A stretch of 64,000 nt of DNA from Amborella trichopoda. Lineage: Eukaryota; Streptophyta; Magnoliopsida; Amborellales; Amborellaceae. The DNA lies in NCBI RefSeq assembly GCF_000471905.2, contig NW_006497735.1, forward strand, positions 1,031,785 to 1,095,784, read 5' to 3'. Positions 34,651 to 47,292 of the stretch are shown here, one piece after another (position 1 is the first letter of the stretch; every line of letters starts with the position of its first letter). The notes beneath the pieces were generated by a model that was not told where the DNA came from, did no database searches, and was given only the letters and a program-made list of their open reading frames with translations. A program made the translations under genes and the position numbers.

Positions 34651-36179
34651 AAAGGGTAGTTTGAGCTGTCAAATCGGTTGGCTTTTGGATATTCTCATTC
34701 TAGTATTATTTGAGTTTTTAAAAAGGTGATTTCGGGACCCATTTTGTGGTTAAACCTTATTAGCTTGTATGTCACGAAAAACTAGAGACTCTAAGATACG
34801 AGAGAAGACCCTGAAGAAAACCTAGATCTAGGAAAACCTTAGCTTTAAGCCATTAAACATTCATCTCTTAGGTTAAGAAAACCATCCAACCAAGCCAAGG
34901 CCTGGTCAAAAGCTAAAGAGAAACAAAGAGGATGTACGATATAAACTGAGTCGATCTTAATACGGGCAAGGCCTCAAAGCCTCGAGAGTCTCGGGCCAAC
35001 TGGCTTGATCTATTATAGTTTACTTTTCTTGAACTTTCTTTTACTTTCTTGTTTATTTTTATTATAATTAAATTAGTTTTATTGCATTTTAAGTAGTATT
35101 TCACATTTTGGATCAATGTTGGCTCTGCCACTGATATGAGATCAGATCTACTCATTTCTTAATAGAATTGGCCTTATATCAGAATTTGATTGTCCCCACT
35201 CCCTATCAATTTTAAAAAATCAATTTTTGATTCAAATCTGATCGATTCTCATTCTAAGATCGTCCCGATCTGCATTGTGAATAGTTTGGCACCCACCGTG
35301 GGCCAGTTGGAACTTGATTTAAACACGAAATATGTGTCTTTTATTCATTGTTTTCCTGCTTTCCGATTCCAAAAAGTCCAAAAAACTATTGTTATCAGTG
35401 TCTGGGATTTTTGGAACCCCGAGAATCAATTTGCTTAGTGTGACATCACTAGTGTCGCCCAACCTGGACCTGGCGGCACCACCTATGCCACCCAGTAGCC
35501 TAGGCAGCACCATCTGTTCTACCCAGACTGGACCTGGTGGCACCAACTGTGCTGCACAAATCTAAATGCCCCATAAAAATCTTGAGACCCCACAACCATG
35601 TTCCTTTCTCATCAATTTGGGGTTCAAAATAATTTTTAAAAAAATGCAAAAAAAAATATTTTAAGAAACTAGACCATCTCTAATTTATGCTTTTTTATTT
35701 TATTTTATTTTAATTAAATCTATATTTTTCCTGGATATTCTTAGTTTGTGCATGATTAGATTACATTTTCTTATAGGTTAAAAAAAAAAATTAAATAAAA
35801 TAACCAAAATCAACAGGGTTCAGGGCCCAAAGTTGTTCTTGAAACCCGCAAACCCAGTTTGCCTTGGGTGGCACTGCCTGCTCAGAAGCCTAGGCGGCAT
35901 CACCTGACCACCCAGACTGGGCCTAGTGGCACCACTTGTGCCGCCCAAATTGAGAGGCCTCAAAACATCCCGGGACCCCAGAGCGGTTGGGATTTGCGTA
36001 ACTTTCACAATGAGCGCCCCTCCGTAATCTTTAGCCTCAAAGTAACTCCAGACACATTAGGACCTCGCTGATTCCTTTAACAGGTAGCAAGGACCTACGT
36101 GGAGACCCACTTAGCCTAGCCTCATTTCTGCAGTTAGAACCCACTCAAACCTACCTTACCCATAGTTTAGGGCAAAGTT

Positions 36180-37080
36180 TTCAAGTGCTTTGTTTGCTTA
36201 TTATATTTGATTAGTCTAAGATCTCAGTCCAGGTCCACTTTTGGCCCAAGCTGAAGCTCGTTGGGTCCGAGTCGATGCTCATAGTCAACCCAGCCCAGGT
36301 CCAAAGTAGGTTCACAACCAAGTCCAAACCTAGGCTCCCTTTGGTGCGAGATAAGGCTCACACTAAATCTCACCTAGATCTCAATCCGAGTCCACACCCA
36401 GTCCGAATTTGAAACCTTCGAGGTCCGAGTCCAGACTTGTACCCAACGTAGCTAGGTCCGACCCAAGTTCACAACTAGGTCCAAACCTAGGCTCCCTCTT
36501 GGTGCTAGTCAAGGCTCACACCAAATCTCACCTAGATCTTAGTCCAGGTCCATACCCAGTCGGAATTTGAAACCTTCTGGGTCCAAGTCCAGACTTATGC
36601 CTAGCCCAACTAGGTTCGAACCAGGTTCACAATTGGGTCCGAACCTAGGCTCCATCTTGGTGTGAGCTAAGGCTCACACCAAATCTCACCTAGATCTCAG
36701 CCTGGGTCCACACCTGGTCCAAGTCTAGGCTTGAACCCTGCATAGTCAAGGTCCGAACAAAGTGCACACCCAGGTCCGAACCTAGACCCCCTCTTAATCT
36801 GAGCCAAGACTCATGCCCATCTAGTCTAGATTTCAATCTAGGTCCTAACCTAGGTCTTGATTCAAAGTTGTCTCTAGAACTAGACTAGGTTCATCGTAGT
36901 TCAGGGTCCAAACCATAACCCACTGAGTCTAGCAAGACCTCGAGTCTAAGACCTAGCTTCGGTCAGAACTTAAAGTTACCCCTGGGACTAGGTTGGGCTC
37001 ACCTCTGTTTAGGATTCAAACTTAAGTCCATCAAGCCTAGCTAGGTCAAAGTCTAAGTTAGGCCCTAAGTCGAGATCTAA
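36180..37080. repeat. About 157-bp tandem repeat in retroelement leader
   Basis: A block starting TAGGCTCCCTCTTGGTG and containing TCTCACCTAGATCTCA and GAATTTGAAACCTTC recurs at about 36331, 36488 and 36647 (spacing 157-159 bp), with more decayed copies on both sides built on AGGTCCGAACCTAGG. All copies are direct. Confidence 0.8.
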
Positions 37081-37327
37081 GGTTCAAATAGGGAAAAGTT
37101 ACCATGTCAGTCACCTAGGGCGACTATGATCATTGCTCCAGAACCAACTCCAAACATAATCTCCCAAAACCTAGGGACCAGTATGCCGCAATCCCATGGG
37201 ATTACGGCCAAAACCCGGGTCCGTCCATTTTCGTCGCCCAAGTCTTCAACTCGAGCCAAAGTCTCAGGGATCAATTCCAGATCCTGAAATTTTTGTTGCT
37301 CAAAAAGCTAGCTTTGCTTGAAAGACT

Positions 37328-38780
37328 TTGAATAGTCAAGTGGTTCGACCTAGGGTCATCCTACAAGGGCTCTTAGGAACCCAAAGTAGAATTCGAGTGA
37401 GGGAAGAGGTTCATGTAGTGTCAAATGCTCATTCACATAACTCAAACCATGATAAATCTAAGGCATGGTTGTCTCAAAACCAAGACGTACCTAGGTTTAA
37501 CGGATCTAATATGGCTTCGAGCCACCACAACACAGCTCATGGCAACCTCAATGCCGTAGAAAATACAGAGATCGACTTGAATCGGCCCATAGGTGATATA
37601 GGTGTCCAAGCAGCCCTCCAAAGTCTTGTTCACCGAGGCTATACTGATCACGCCCTAACACATGCGTCGGTCTCAAACCAGTTTAGTTCTATAGGATAAC
37701 CCCTAGGATAACCGAGTCAACCGGTTCTTCAATCAATTCCAATGATCCATCCAGTCCAATAAGCCATGCAATTCCAGCACCCGCGGTAACACATATAGGA
37801 CAATACTTCCCTGAACCCCATACATATCAAGCTACCCCGACGGCTGCAGCATACCAACCTCAGGTCCATATGAGCCAACCTCTACCCCAAATTTTGACTC
37901 ATCAGTCTACACTTGGGAACCCGCCAACTGGTGGGCCTATCGTCATGCTAAATGCCTAATATAAAGGCACTATGGAAGCAATGCAAGACATGCTTGTAAT
38001 ATTGGACATTCACGAAGTTTTACCCCCGAAGGGCTATGTTCTTGAGACCCTCGGAGGCATGGAGGACCTTCCCTTCGGATTTTTCATTCCATAATTCTCA
38101 AAGAAGTTCAACGGGAAGAGCGATCCAGATACTCATGTTCATGCATACCTCCTTTCTGTTCCAGCTTTATGAGATAAGCCAAATCAATTGAAGGCCATAT
38201 TTTCGCAAACGCTGTCTGGGGAGGCTCTGAACTGGCATTGAAGAATGATGTGTACTGAACCGCACATCACTCCAGACGAAATGTTTAACCTATCCATCTC
38301 CTACTACTGCAGATCGACACCAAGACCTCTCTCCCTGGGTGAACTCAGTGCAACGAAGAAAAATCTAGGAGAATCCTTTGAGGACTTCATCAATCCATTT
38401 CGTGAGGCAGCAATGTGGGTTATCGAATGTCCACTCACAGACCTGGTTAAAATCCCCATGGCCTTAGATAATGCTGCTCCTGAATACAAGACCTTCTTCA
38501 ACCAAGGTCTTATCCCCTTCTCTTTCAACTCCATGATTGAGTGAGTTGCACACCACAAAAGGGCTGAAGGAACACCCCTCAGCATTAGGCCCGACAACAC
38601 CCATAACCACTCCCCAAAGGAAGTCAAATAAGAACAACAACAACAACAACATCAAGGGGAATACTTTAGGTCCTGTTGATAAAATTGTCATTAATGGCTC
38701 AGCTCGAGGTTCAGCCACTCAATGCAATTATCAAACCAAAATCAGAGGAGTCGACCTAAGCCAACACTCAAAATAACAAC
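37328..38780 (+). pseudogene. Ty3/gypsy gag remnant
   Basis: Contains the retrotransposon gag domain signature: GESFEDFINPFREAAMWVIE near 38370, preceded by LSLGELSATKK. Upstream sequence (37328-38200) has the Gln/Ser/Pro-rich composition of a gag N-terminus. Broken, fossil. Confidence 0.7.
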
Positions 38781-39795
38781 CAAAGACGAGAGGATAATTT
38801 CACTCCTCTTAGAGACCCACTAAAAAAGGTACTTGAACTACTTCTGTCCAAAAACATGGTTAGCCGTCCAGAGTCCTCCGAGCAACCATTCCAAGTCACA
38901 GACAAGAGCAAGTGGTGCAAATGGCACTGAAATCATGCACATGACACCCAAAATTGCTATAATTTGAAATGGGTTATTCAATGGTTGATCGATAGGAGGA
39001 CATCACTGTCCCATCGAAAAGTTAGTATGTTGAAGAACCTAATCAAAAGATGGGTATCTTCACAAACCCTCTTCCGAAAAATACAGCCACAACGGTCGGA
39101 AAGACAGAAGCTCAAAACAATTCTAAGGGCAACATCATCATCCATATGATCAAAGTAGGAGTCAAAGAAGAAGACACAACTCAATTTATATTCCCTCGTG
39201 GTCACTACTTTCAAGAGCCCCAGAAGGATCTATTGGATCTTCTAACATGGACGCCTTCACCTCAAAGCCTCGAAAACCCACCTAAGTGGGACCAATATTG
39301 TCACGACCAATAATGTTTAAAGAGATTTAGAAATACTTTAAGTATGCAAGTGGACTCATCCGGTTTGCCGGTGAGGTATATGTGGACCTATCCGTTATGC
39401 CGGTAGCGATTAAGTGGACTCATTCGGTACAGCGGTGATGTATAAATGGACCTGCATGGATTAAGTGGACCAATCTGAGACGTCGATAGGGATTAAGTGG
39501 ACCCATCAGGACGTTGATGGGGTATATATGTGGCCTACTTAGGACGCCAATAGGGTAATTTGTGAAATCCTTTGAATTATGCACTACCGTCAAAATGTTA
39601 TATGTATTTCAATTATTCGGATTATACTTAATTATGTATTTTTTAAAGTGAAACTGTTAATGTATTTCTGTTAATAGATCTCATTTTTTTAAAATATTGA
39701 TATCTTTCAACCATGATTATTTTTAGGATTATGATGATCACTTACTGAGTAGTCAAACTCATCAAATTATGGTAAACATGATAATTGCGGTTTCA

Positions 39796-39815
39796 NNNNN
39801 NNNNNNNNNNNNNNN
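39796..39815. other. Assembly gap (20 N)
   Basis: Twenty undetermined bases; the true length is unknown. Everything inferred across it is provisional. Confidence 1.
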
Positions 39816-39862
39816 TGTCACATCTCAAGAATATCAGTATTGCAAATTCTTGAGGCGTGACA
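39816..39862. repeat. 47-bp hairpin next to the gap
   Basis: TGTCACATCTCAAGAAT and ATTCTTGAGGCGTGACA are near-perfect reverse complements (15 of 17) separated by a 13-base loop. This may be two LTR ends in opposite orientation collapsed at the gap, or a natural stem-loop. Confidence 0.8.
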
Positions 39863-42800
39863 TATCCCCTCAAATATTCTTCTTTTCTCTCCTTCCACAC
39901 CTCCCATAAGATCATGCCTCTCGTGATTTACCATATCGTGATTTACCATATTACCAAACCTAGCTGTGGTAAAAACGGAAGTGACAAATTTGAGAGAAAG
40001 CCCTCAACCTTTGAAGGCATAACCATTGCAACCCCAAGCAGACAAAAAAACGAACTCCAGATTCTAGAATTGAATGAACAATGGAGAAATAGATGAGCAC
40101 CTATTTCACTATCCTCCTTACATAATAGGAAAATATTTGGCAGGATCTTTCCCCTCTTGATGAGATTATCAATTGTTAGAACCTTTGAACTGCTAGCTAT
40201 AGAAATGCTTGCACTTTAAGAGGTAAAGGCCATTTCTAGACAATGGAAACTTCAGGCATGGTCCATCTTCAACGATCATGAAACAATAATTGGTACATCG
40301 ACCTAATTGAATACTCTCCATCTTTGTCAATATCCCACACCACCTCACCAGCAACAGTATGAGATATGTAAAAGTCATTAAGTAGAATCAATAAGTTAAA
40401 GTATTCAGTAAAGAGAGAGTCTGAAATTCTATTACATAGAAGGTTAATATTCCATACAATCTGGTTTTCCCAGCACTCAAATTATCAGAGATGAGCGCAT
40501 TGGGGTTAGCCATTCTCTGAAATACAAGAGGAAACATATATTTCAAAGGTGAAGAGCCTAACCATTTGTGATGCCAGAAGGAGATATTGCGTCCATCGCC
40601 TAAAGACCATCGTATGTTCCTGTGAATGAGAGATTTACATGAATGAATAAATCTCCAACAATAAGACATCTCTCTAGTACCTTTCCTCCACCCTACCCAC
40701 ATACCAAATCTATCCTCACCATACTTTGTAGCAATCACTTTGTACCACAGATGGTCTTTGAAATTTAAGCTCCTCCACCACCACTTACAAAACAGAGCAT
40801 GATTGACAAGTTTCGCTCTCCTTATTCCTAGACCTCCTTCTCTCTTAGGTGTGCACACCCTATCCCATCTCAGCAAGTGAAATTTTTTAGTATCTGCAAA
40901 AGAACCCCATAAAAACTTTCTTAATATTGAAACTAACGAGTGGATCTGCAATATGGACATCTGATAAATGGGTAAATATGACAGGAACGCCTTAACCAGC
41001 ATTATTCTTCCCCCCAAGGAAAGGTATTTAAATTTCCACAGGTCAAGCTTTACTTGGATTCAATGGATGATTTTAATCCCAAACAGCTATCGGGAGTCAA
41101 CCATCTGAAATAGGCATCCCCAAATACGTGATGGGAAAATTCCCCAGTTTACATCTTAGTACCTCTTACCATTTCCTAGACTAAAACATCACCACAGTTA
41201 ATGTCAACTACTATTGTTTTATCAAAATTGACCTTACGGCCGAAGACAACTTCACAACATCTCAAAAAGATAGCAATATTGCTAATCTGGTCAACGTCGG
41301 CCTCACATAACAACAAGGTTTCATCTGCATATTGCAAATGAGAAATGCAGGGCCCTCATTTGTCATTTGAAAGCCCGTGAAATGTCCACTCCTTTCAACA
41401 TTTCTCACAAACAAACTCAAACACTCTGCATAAATAGTAAATAAGAAAGGGGAAAGAGGGTCACCTTGACGAAGACCCCGAGAAGCCTTGAAGAAGCCAG
41501 TTAGACTACCTTTATATAAAATGGTAAAGTGCGCCGAGGACAAACATTCAAAGATCCACTTTCTCTACAACTCCCCAAACCCCATATTCTTCATGATTTC
41601 TAGCAAATCACTTCACTCCACCCTGTCATAAGCCTTTTTCATATCCAGTTTAATGACCACCCCAACACTACCATTCAGAACTTTGGAATAAATACACTCT
41701 TGTGCCACCAAAACACTATCTGAAATCAATCTATCCTTGATAAAAGCTGACTGGGGGCCTGAAATAATAACTAGTAACACAACCTTTAAACATTCTGCAA
41801 GAACCTTCGCCACAATTTTGTATAGGCTAGTCGAAAGACTAATGGGTCTAATGTCACCAAGAGTAACAATGACTGACTTTTTAGGAATCAGTGTAATAAA
41901 CGTGGAGTTGACCCCTCTAAAAAGTTCACATCTCCTAAGGAACCTCTAGTCATTTCTAACAATTCACCACAAATCAGATTCCAAAACTTATGGAAAAAAA
42001 TTAAAGGGAAGCTATCAGGATCGGGTGCCTAATCCCCAAACAATGAAAAAACTGCACTTTTTAGTTCCTCCATAGAAACATCTCTTTCCAGGGAGGACCT
42101 TGAATCTGATGGTAAGACCTTAAACTCCACCCTATTTAAATGAGGGATATGCTTCACCTTAGAGGTGAAAGCTTTTTGAAAATGATTAATAATGGCATTA
42201 GACATTCCAATACTATCTTCAGCATTCACTCCTTGGATCACGAAACTAGAGACATCATTCTAACGACATCTCGCATTTGTTGTGGCATGGAAAACCTTGG
42301 CATTAAGATCCCTCTCCTTCAGCCATTTCACTATCGACTTTTGTTTCCAATAAATTTCTTCAGCTCTTCTAAGCTCATGTAGATCATTAATTTTAGAGCT
42401 TCTCTCCACCATCATCTCTTAGGACCATACTCTTGAATTTTGTATTACTAGGTCACACTCCTTTATACTATGTAAGACATCCTCAATTTGTCTCCTGACA
42501 TAGTATCTTTTCTCATTTTTCCAAGCTAACAACTTATGCCTAATGTTGAGGATCTTCTTATGAAGTTGGAAGTCTTAAGGAGCCAAAGGAGATCGTGTTC
42601 TTCCAAGAGCTTTTAATCACATTAATAACTTCCACCTCCTGCAGCCACCCAATTTCAAACCTAAAAGGTTTAGGACCTTCTGAAACCACTTTAGTTTTGA
42701 GCATAATGGGGGTATGATCCGAGGACAACCTGGGCAAGGCTTTGACAGAAGCCATATGAAAGAATTCAGACCATTCTCTAGACACCACTAACCTATCAAT

Positions 42801-42935
42801 TTTAGATATTGACATAATTGAAGTGCTTCCATTGGTCCAAGTAGATACTGCTTCTGAAATAAACAGATCTAATAGAGCTTGGGACTCTATAAATCTGTTA
42901 AAGATATGCATAAAAGACGTAATAGCCCCACCATA
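39863..42935 (-). mobile_element. L1 LINE, 5'-truncated (endonuclease to zf-RVT)
   Basis: On the minus strand from 5' to 3': endonuclease C-terminus with KIDRLVVSREWSEFF and LSSDHTPIM (42690-42800), RT with SGPQSAFIKDRLISDSVLVA and KLDMKKAYDRVE (41613-41760), FFKASRGLRQGDPLSPFLFT (41480), GGRIMLVKAFLSYLPIYQMS (40960-41017), FHLLRWDRVCTPKREGGLGI (40850), WSLGDGRNISFWHHKWL (40570), and the zf-RVT region to about 40200. The YADD box region (about 41320) is frame-disrupted. A 209-codon frame (40388-41017) stays open. The 5' end at about 42935 lies within the endonuclease, a normal truncation. Confidence 0.88.
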
Positions 42936-43587
42936 ATTGTCAAAGTTATCAATAAATCATTATTGGTAATAATAAATGCAATTCATGTATTGATATGCTT
43001 TGTTAGAGTCATCAACAACTTTAGGGTTTTTTTTTCTGAGATTTGTATCTTACAGGTTTAGGCTAATAACATTAAGGAATTTTTTGATTATCAGATAAAT
43101 TTTACTATTTCTTCTATTGTTATTATTTTTTATACTTGCAATGGTTTGAGCTTTCTAGCTCAAGGCATGAACACCCGACGCCTCTTCTAGAAACCATAAG
43201 TTCTTCATGTCTTTGGTAGACAATTATTCATTTGATCATGACATCTAATAGCAATCCAAACAACAGAAATCCGAGCATAAACAGCCCTAACTGCATTTTG
43301 GAACTCAAGAATTTCGTGTTGAAAACTTAGGAACACTTCATTCCTATATTAAAAGATGCAGAATGGTATTTGAAGCTGGGAACAACTATTTATCTACTTG
43401 AGCAAGATGATTTTACCTCCATTTCCATATTCTTCATCCTTGAGAACTTCCCCCAAATACTATAAAAAATTCTCTCGTAGCATGGACGTGGTTTCAAATC
43501 TCCAAAGAGAAGGAGGTAACCCTACCTTATATGTGAATGAAGCCCAATTATTATCGAACAACTAGCTTGATTATGTACTTTACTTTA
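42936..43587. other. Intergenic DNA, nothing recognised
   Basis: AT-rich sequence between the L1 and the copia element. No coding similarity. Confidence 0.5.
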
Positions 43588-44205
43588 TGTATTGGAAAAA
43601 CCAGTCCAACAGCTGAAGCAGAAGAAAAAATTAAATAATTAAGAACTGAGTATCATACGTGAGTGTTTGCAAACAAGTTTTAGTGAACAAATTTGAAAAA
43701 AAAAAAAGATCATCTTGCATAGGCAAATTCGACAACTACTAGACCTACCAAAATTGGTTCCACTTTGTAAATCTCGAGTGAGGTGGAAGCTCATGAATAC
43801 TCCCACAAATGTAATATGTGTGATATGAGGAGCAATCTGAGCTTGACTCTCTTACGCACAACAATTTATCTCTTAGGGTTGTGTCTCGCTTTAAAACTCA
43901 AATGGGAGAGTGGATCTACTCTCTCTCACACACACACAAGATGAGCTCTCACAACCTTTGTCATGTGTTTAGAGACCTTCACCCGTCCGCTTTTTATAAT
44001 GGGAAAAAGGCCCTTATTATTTATGTAGAAGTAAACTCTTCATGAACCATTACAATGCATGGTGCATGTCATTCATGAGAGGGTAACCCCCTAATGAAGA
44101 GGTGCAATCTCACCCCACCTCCCTCTCATAAGGTTACATAAGTCATGAAGGGATTGTAGTCCAATGGGAGTGCAGTCCCACAAGGGACGTACCCTCATAT
44201 CTACA
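43588..44205 (-). repeat. Copia 3' LTR
   Basis: On the plus strand it starts TGTATTGGAAAAACC and ends ATATCTACA. Homologous over its whole length to 52412-52981, sharing for example ATGTAATATGTG, GAGCTCTCACA and AGAGACCT blocks. A purine-rich tract lies just inside it (minus strand, about 44206-44220), as expected of a polypurine tract. Confidence 0.85.
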
Positions 44206-44599
44206 TCTTCCACTCGTCCTATATGTGGGAGGGGTTACATGCCTAAACAAGAGTTGTTATTCATTATTGCATTCTGAGTATTTGTTCATACAAAGGAAAA
44301 ATATGATGTGTGACCAATTGGAGCAAATCTTATGCTAGAGAGAATAATACTAAGTTTTCAACCAACTAATATGGAACATCTCATCTCTCTACTACCGGCA
44401 AAATAAAAGCCGCTCAACTTGTCCTAGACCTGATTTGACTACACCGGACTAAGTTCTTAATTAATCCATCATGAGCCTAGCTTAGAATATAGCTTAACTC
44501 ATTCCTACATAATTACTTTCAATTTGCATGCAATATATATTGTTTTCTTGTGGTACTAAAATAGAGTGTGATATCAAATGATCTTCCTTTATGCCTTGT

Positions 44600-46060
44600 G
44601 TTATTTTAATCTGACCCAACCATTATGTCAACTATGTCCCAGACGAGTTTCATACTTGACCCTGAAGAACACAGCCAAAGTGAATGATTAAAGTAAAGTT
44701 TTCTAAGGTCTATGAGGGCTTCATTGGTCACATACTTATTAGCCTCACACAATGGCAAAAAGGAATATGGGTTATATTTTTCTACACGATTAGGTGTTTT
44801 GGTTGCTAATATAGCACATGTGGTATGAATCACAAGTCATAGTGGATCACATCAAATGTGTGTCGGAATCCACACTATGCAAGTTAAAGTCTCTTCTCGG
44901 TCATGCAACTGCTCGCCACCTAGGATCCTACAATCATATCCATGCGTCAACCTGAACATTCCTAATATTCATCCCGGACTACTTACAGGCTACATGATCT
45001 TGAGGACATCAATTTGAATAGATCATATAAATTGCCTTATAGAATCTCATTTCAACATCACTATATCCTCGTAACCCCCAAATCATTCCCTCGAAACATA
45101 GCATCTAACTCGAGGTTCCCCAAGGATATCGAAAATTTCTCTTTACTGTTGACCAATGACCTTGTCTTGTATTACTCTGATACTGGATACAAGACCCATT
45201 GCATAGGCAATATCAGACACGTGCATAGCATCATGTACATCAAACTACCAACCGAACTTTCATATGGAACATGTGACATTTTGTTCTTCTCAGCTTCTAT
45301 CTACAAAAATATATTGGGACTAATGGTATGGCCTTTCTCAACTGGAGTATCTACAGGTTTTGAGTCTTGCATATGGAACCGCTTAAGGATCCTTTGGATA
45401 TATGTTTCTTGTGATAAAGCAAAAACCTTTGAGTGCCATCATGATGTATCTTAACACCGAATATGTAACTCGCCTCACCCATGTCATTCATCCCAAATAT
45501 GGAGGACAACCACTCATTTGTGGCAACAATTTGCTTCAGGTCATTCCCCAGCTAATAAAATATCAACATACAAAGACAATAAATGGATGTTTTTCTTTTA
45601 CTGCTTAATTTATACACAATGGTTTTCTTGAAGCATTTCAAAGCCATAAGTTATTGTCATATGGATTTTGATACACTATTGTCTCGATGACTACTTATGA
45701 TAATATATGGAGTTCTTGAGCTTGATACTTTGCACTCAAGTTCGGGGGCTACAAAACCTTTAGGTTACTCTATATAGATCTTTTTCATCAAGTTACCATT
45801 TAAAAAAATAGTTTTCATACCCATTTGGAAGAGTTCTAGCCTCTAGGTCCATATACGCGAGATTGTTAGGATTAGGCGAATCAATTTCATTCTCACCACC
45901 ATAGAGAATATCTCATCGTTGTCCACTCCCTCAATTTGGGTGAACTCTTTCGCCATTAAATGGGCTTCATACTTATCTATAGTTTTATTTACATTCATCT
46001 TGATTTTTAAAGCCCACTTGTTTCCAATTGGTCTTCTATTAGGCATTAGATCCACAAGTT
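44600..46060 (-). pseudogene. Copia reverse transcriptase and RNase H remnant
   Basis: The minus strand carries NKWALKIKMNVNKTIDKYEA and FTQIEGVDNDEIFS (46000), then QETYIQRILKRFHMQDSKPV and SSVGSLMYMML (45240-45430), then GHWSTVKR and RNase H-like sequence toward 44600. Plus-strand frames over the same stretch (45014-45454) are shadows. Broken. Confidence 0.8.
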
Positions 46061-46179
46061 CTCATATTTGATTATGCTCCATGGAACTAAGTTTGTTTTT
46101 CATAGTAGATATCCACTAATTTGCAGCAGAAGAATCCAAAACCTCTGGAATGAGTATCAGGTGAAATACATGTGAGACC

Positions 46180-47292
46180 CTCTATTTCAAAGTTTCTATG
46201 AGAAACTTTTCCTCGTTGTCTCCTTCGAGGTTCTTGTACCACCTGTGATTCACTCTCGATAGGTGCCTCATATATGGTCGGTAACTCAATGTGGGCCATT
46301 TACTCATTCTCATCTTGTTCTCACTCTTACTGCCATTGACAACCATAAGAAAACCCCAACTATTATCCTCAAGTGAAGGAACTACCTTAATGTATGTATG
46401 AGTTTCAGGCTCTTTAAACAAACGAGGGTGCTTCCTATTAAGGAATTTTGTTTTTATAAAATCCATATCGTGATATTCTATGTCATTCATCTTGTCACCA
46501 TCATGTTCTTAATAGAACACATATCCCTTTTAAGGCTCAGAATATTTGATAAAAATGCACTTGATAGACCGCCTATTCAGTTTCCCTGTCAACTGAGAAC
46601 CGATATGAATATGTGCAGCTATCTCCCAAATACATAAATGAGAAAGATCTGACTGTCTACTTATCCACAACTCATAAGGGGTTTTGAGAATGTATTTTGA
46701 TGGCACTTTATTTAAAAGATGCATCGCAGTAAAGAGTACCTCTCCCCAAAATGAAATTGGGACGTTGAAGTAAGTCATCATAGACTTTACCATATCCAAC
46801 AAAGTACCATTTCTTATTTCTGCAACACCATTTTATTGTGGAGTGCATGAAATCATCTCTTGTCTATGGATTCCCTTATCCTCACAAAGTTTTTTAAATC
46901 GATCAGGTAAATATTATCACCATCGATTAGGGTGAAGAAGTTTAATTCTTCTGTCCAACTGATTTTCGACCTCTAGTATAAACCGATGAAAGCAATCTAT
47001 TGCTTGTGATTTATACGAGATTAGGTACACATACCTACAACTAGAGTAGTCATCGATAAATATGATAAAATAACGGATCATGAAACATAGTCATTTTTTC
47101 TACAAGGCAATAAGGGTTTATGTGTCTGAACTGACTACAACCAACTACTTTAACAAAAAAAGCCCCCCGAAACAACCTCACTAGGCCGTTACCGAGAAAT
47201 TGAGCAAGGAATGTATTGATCCAGAAGATTGATTTCTTTATTTCTTTTAGGAAATGGCTTTCTAGTTGATTTTTCAGTTATACAAGGTTCAC
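46180..47292 (-). pseudogene. Copia integrase remnant
   Basis: The minus strand carries the integrase core: NGVAEIRNGTLLDMVKSMM near 46800 and PISFWGEVLFTAMHLLNKVP near 46740, followed by a C-terminal variable region to about 46180. STRKPFPKRNKE-like sequence from the gag-pre-integrase/integrase junction lies at about 47240-47285, right at the nested insertion. Broken. Confidence 0.8.

Larger units (their letters stand above)
34166..39298 (+). mobile_element. Ty3/gypsy LTR retrotransposon fossil, 5' part with gag
   Basis: A sequence TTTGGCACCCACCGTGGG at about 35287, typical of the region just inside the 5' LTR of many plant Ty3/gypsy elements, suggests a 5' LTR ending near 35275; its start is not clear, perhaps close to 34170. 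Downstream come a long untranslated leader with tandem repeats and a gag region (about 37330-38780). No protease, reverse transcriptase or integrase is seen before the element ends at about 39298. It is old and broken, with several breaks in gag. Confidence 0.65.
39299..39862. mobile_element. LTR-like fragment spanning an assembly gap
   Basis: It begins TGTCACGACC and ends GGCGTGACA, the termini expected of Del/Tekay-type gypsy LTRs. The interior (39340-39545) has degenerate direct repeats of 40-60 bp built on GATTAAGTGGACTCATTCGG. No matching 5-bp duplication was found, and the gap at 39796-39815 prevents judging whether it is one LTR or two joined pieces. Confidence 0.45.

Noticed and set aside
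45014-45454. A 146-codon plus-strand gene
   Set aside because: The opposite strand carries copia reverse transcriptase motifs in the right order, so this frame is a shadow.
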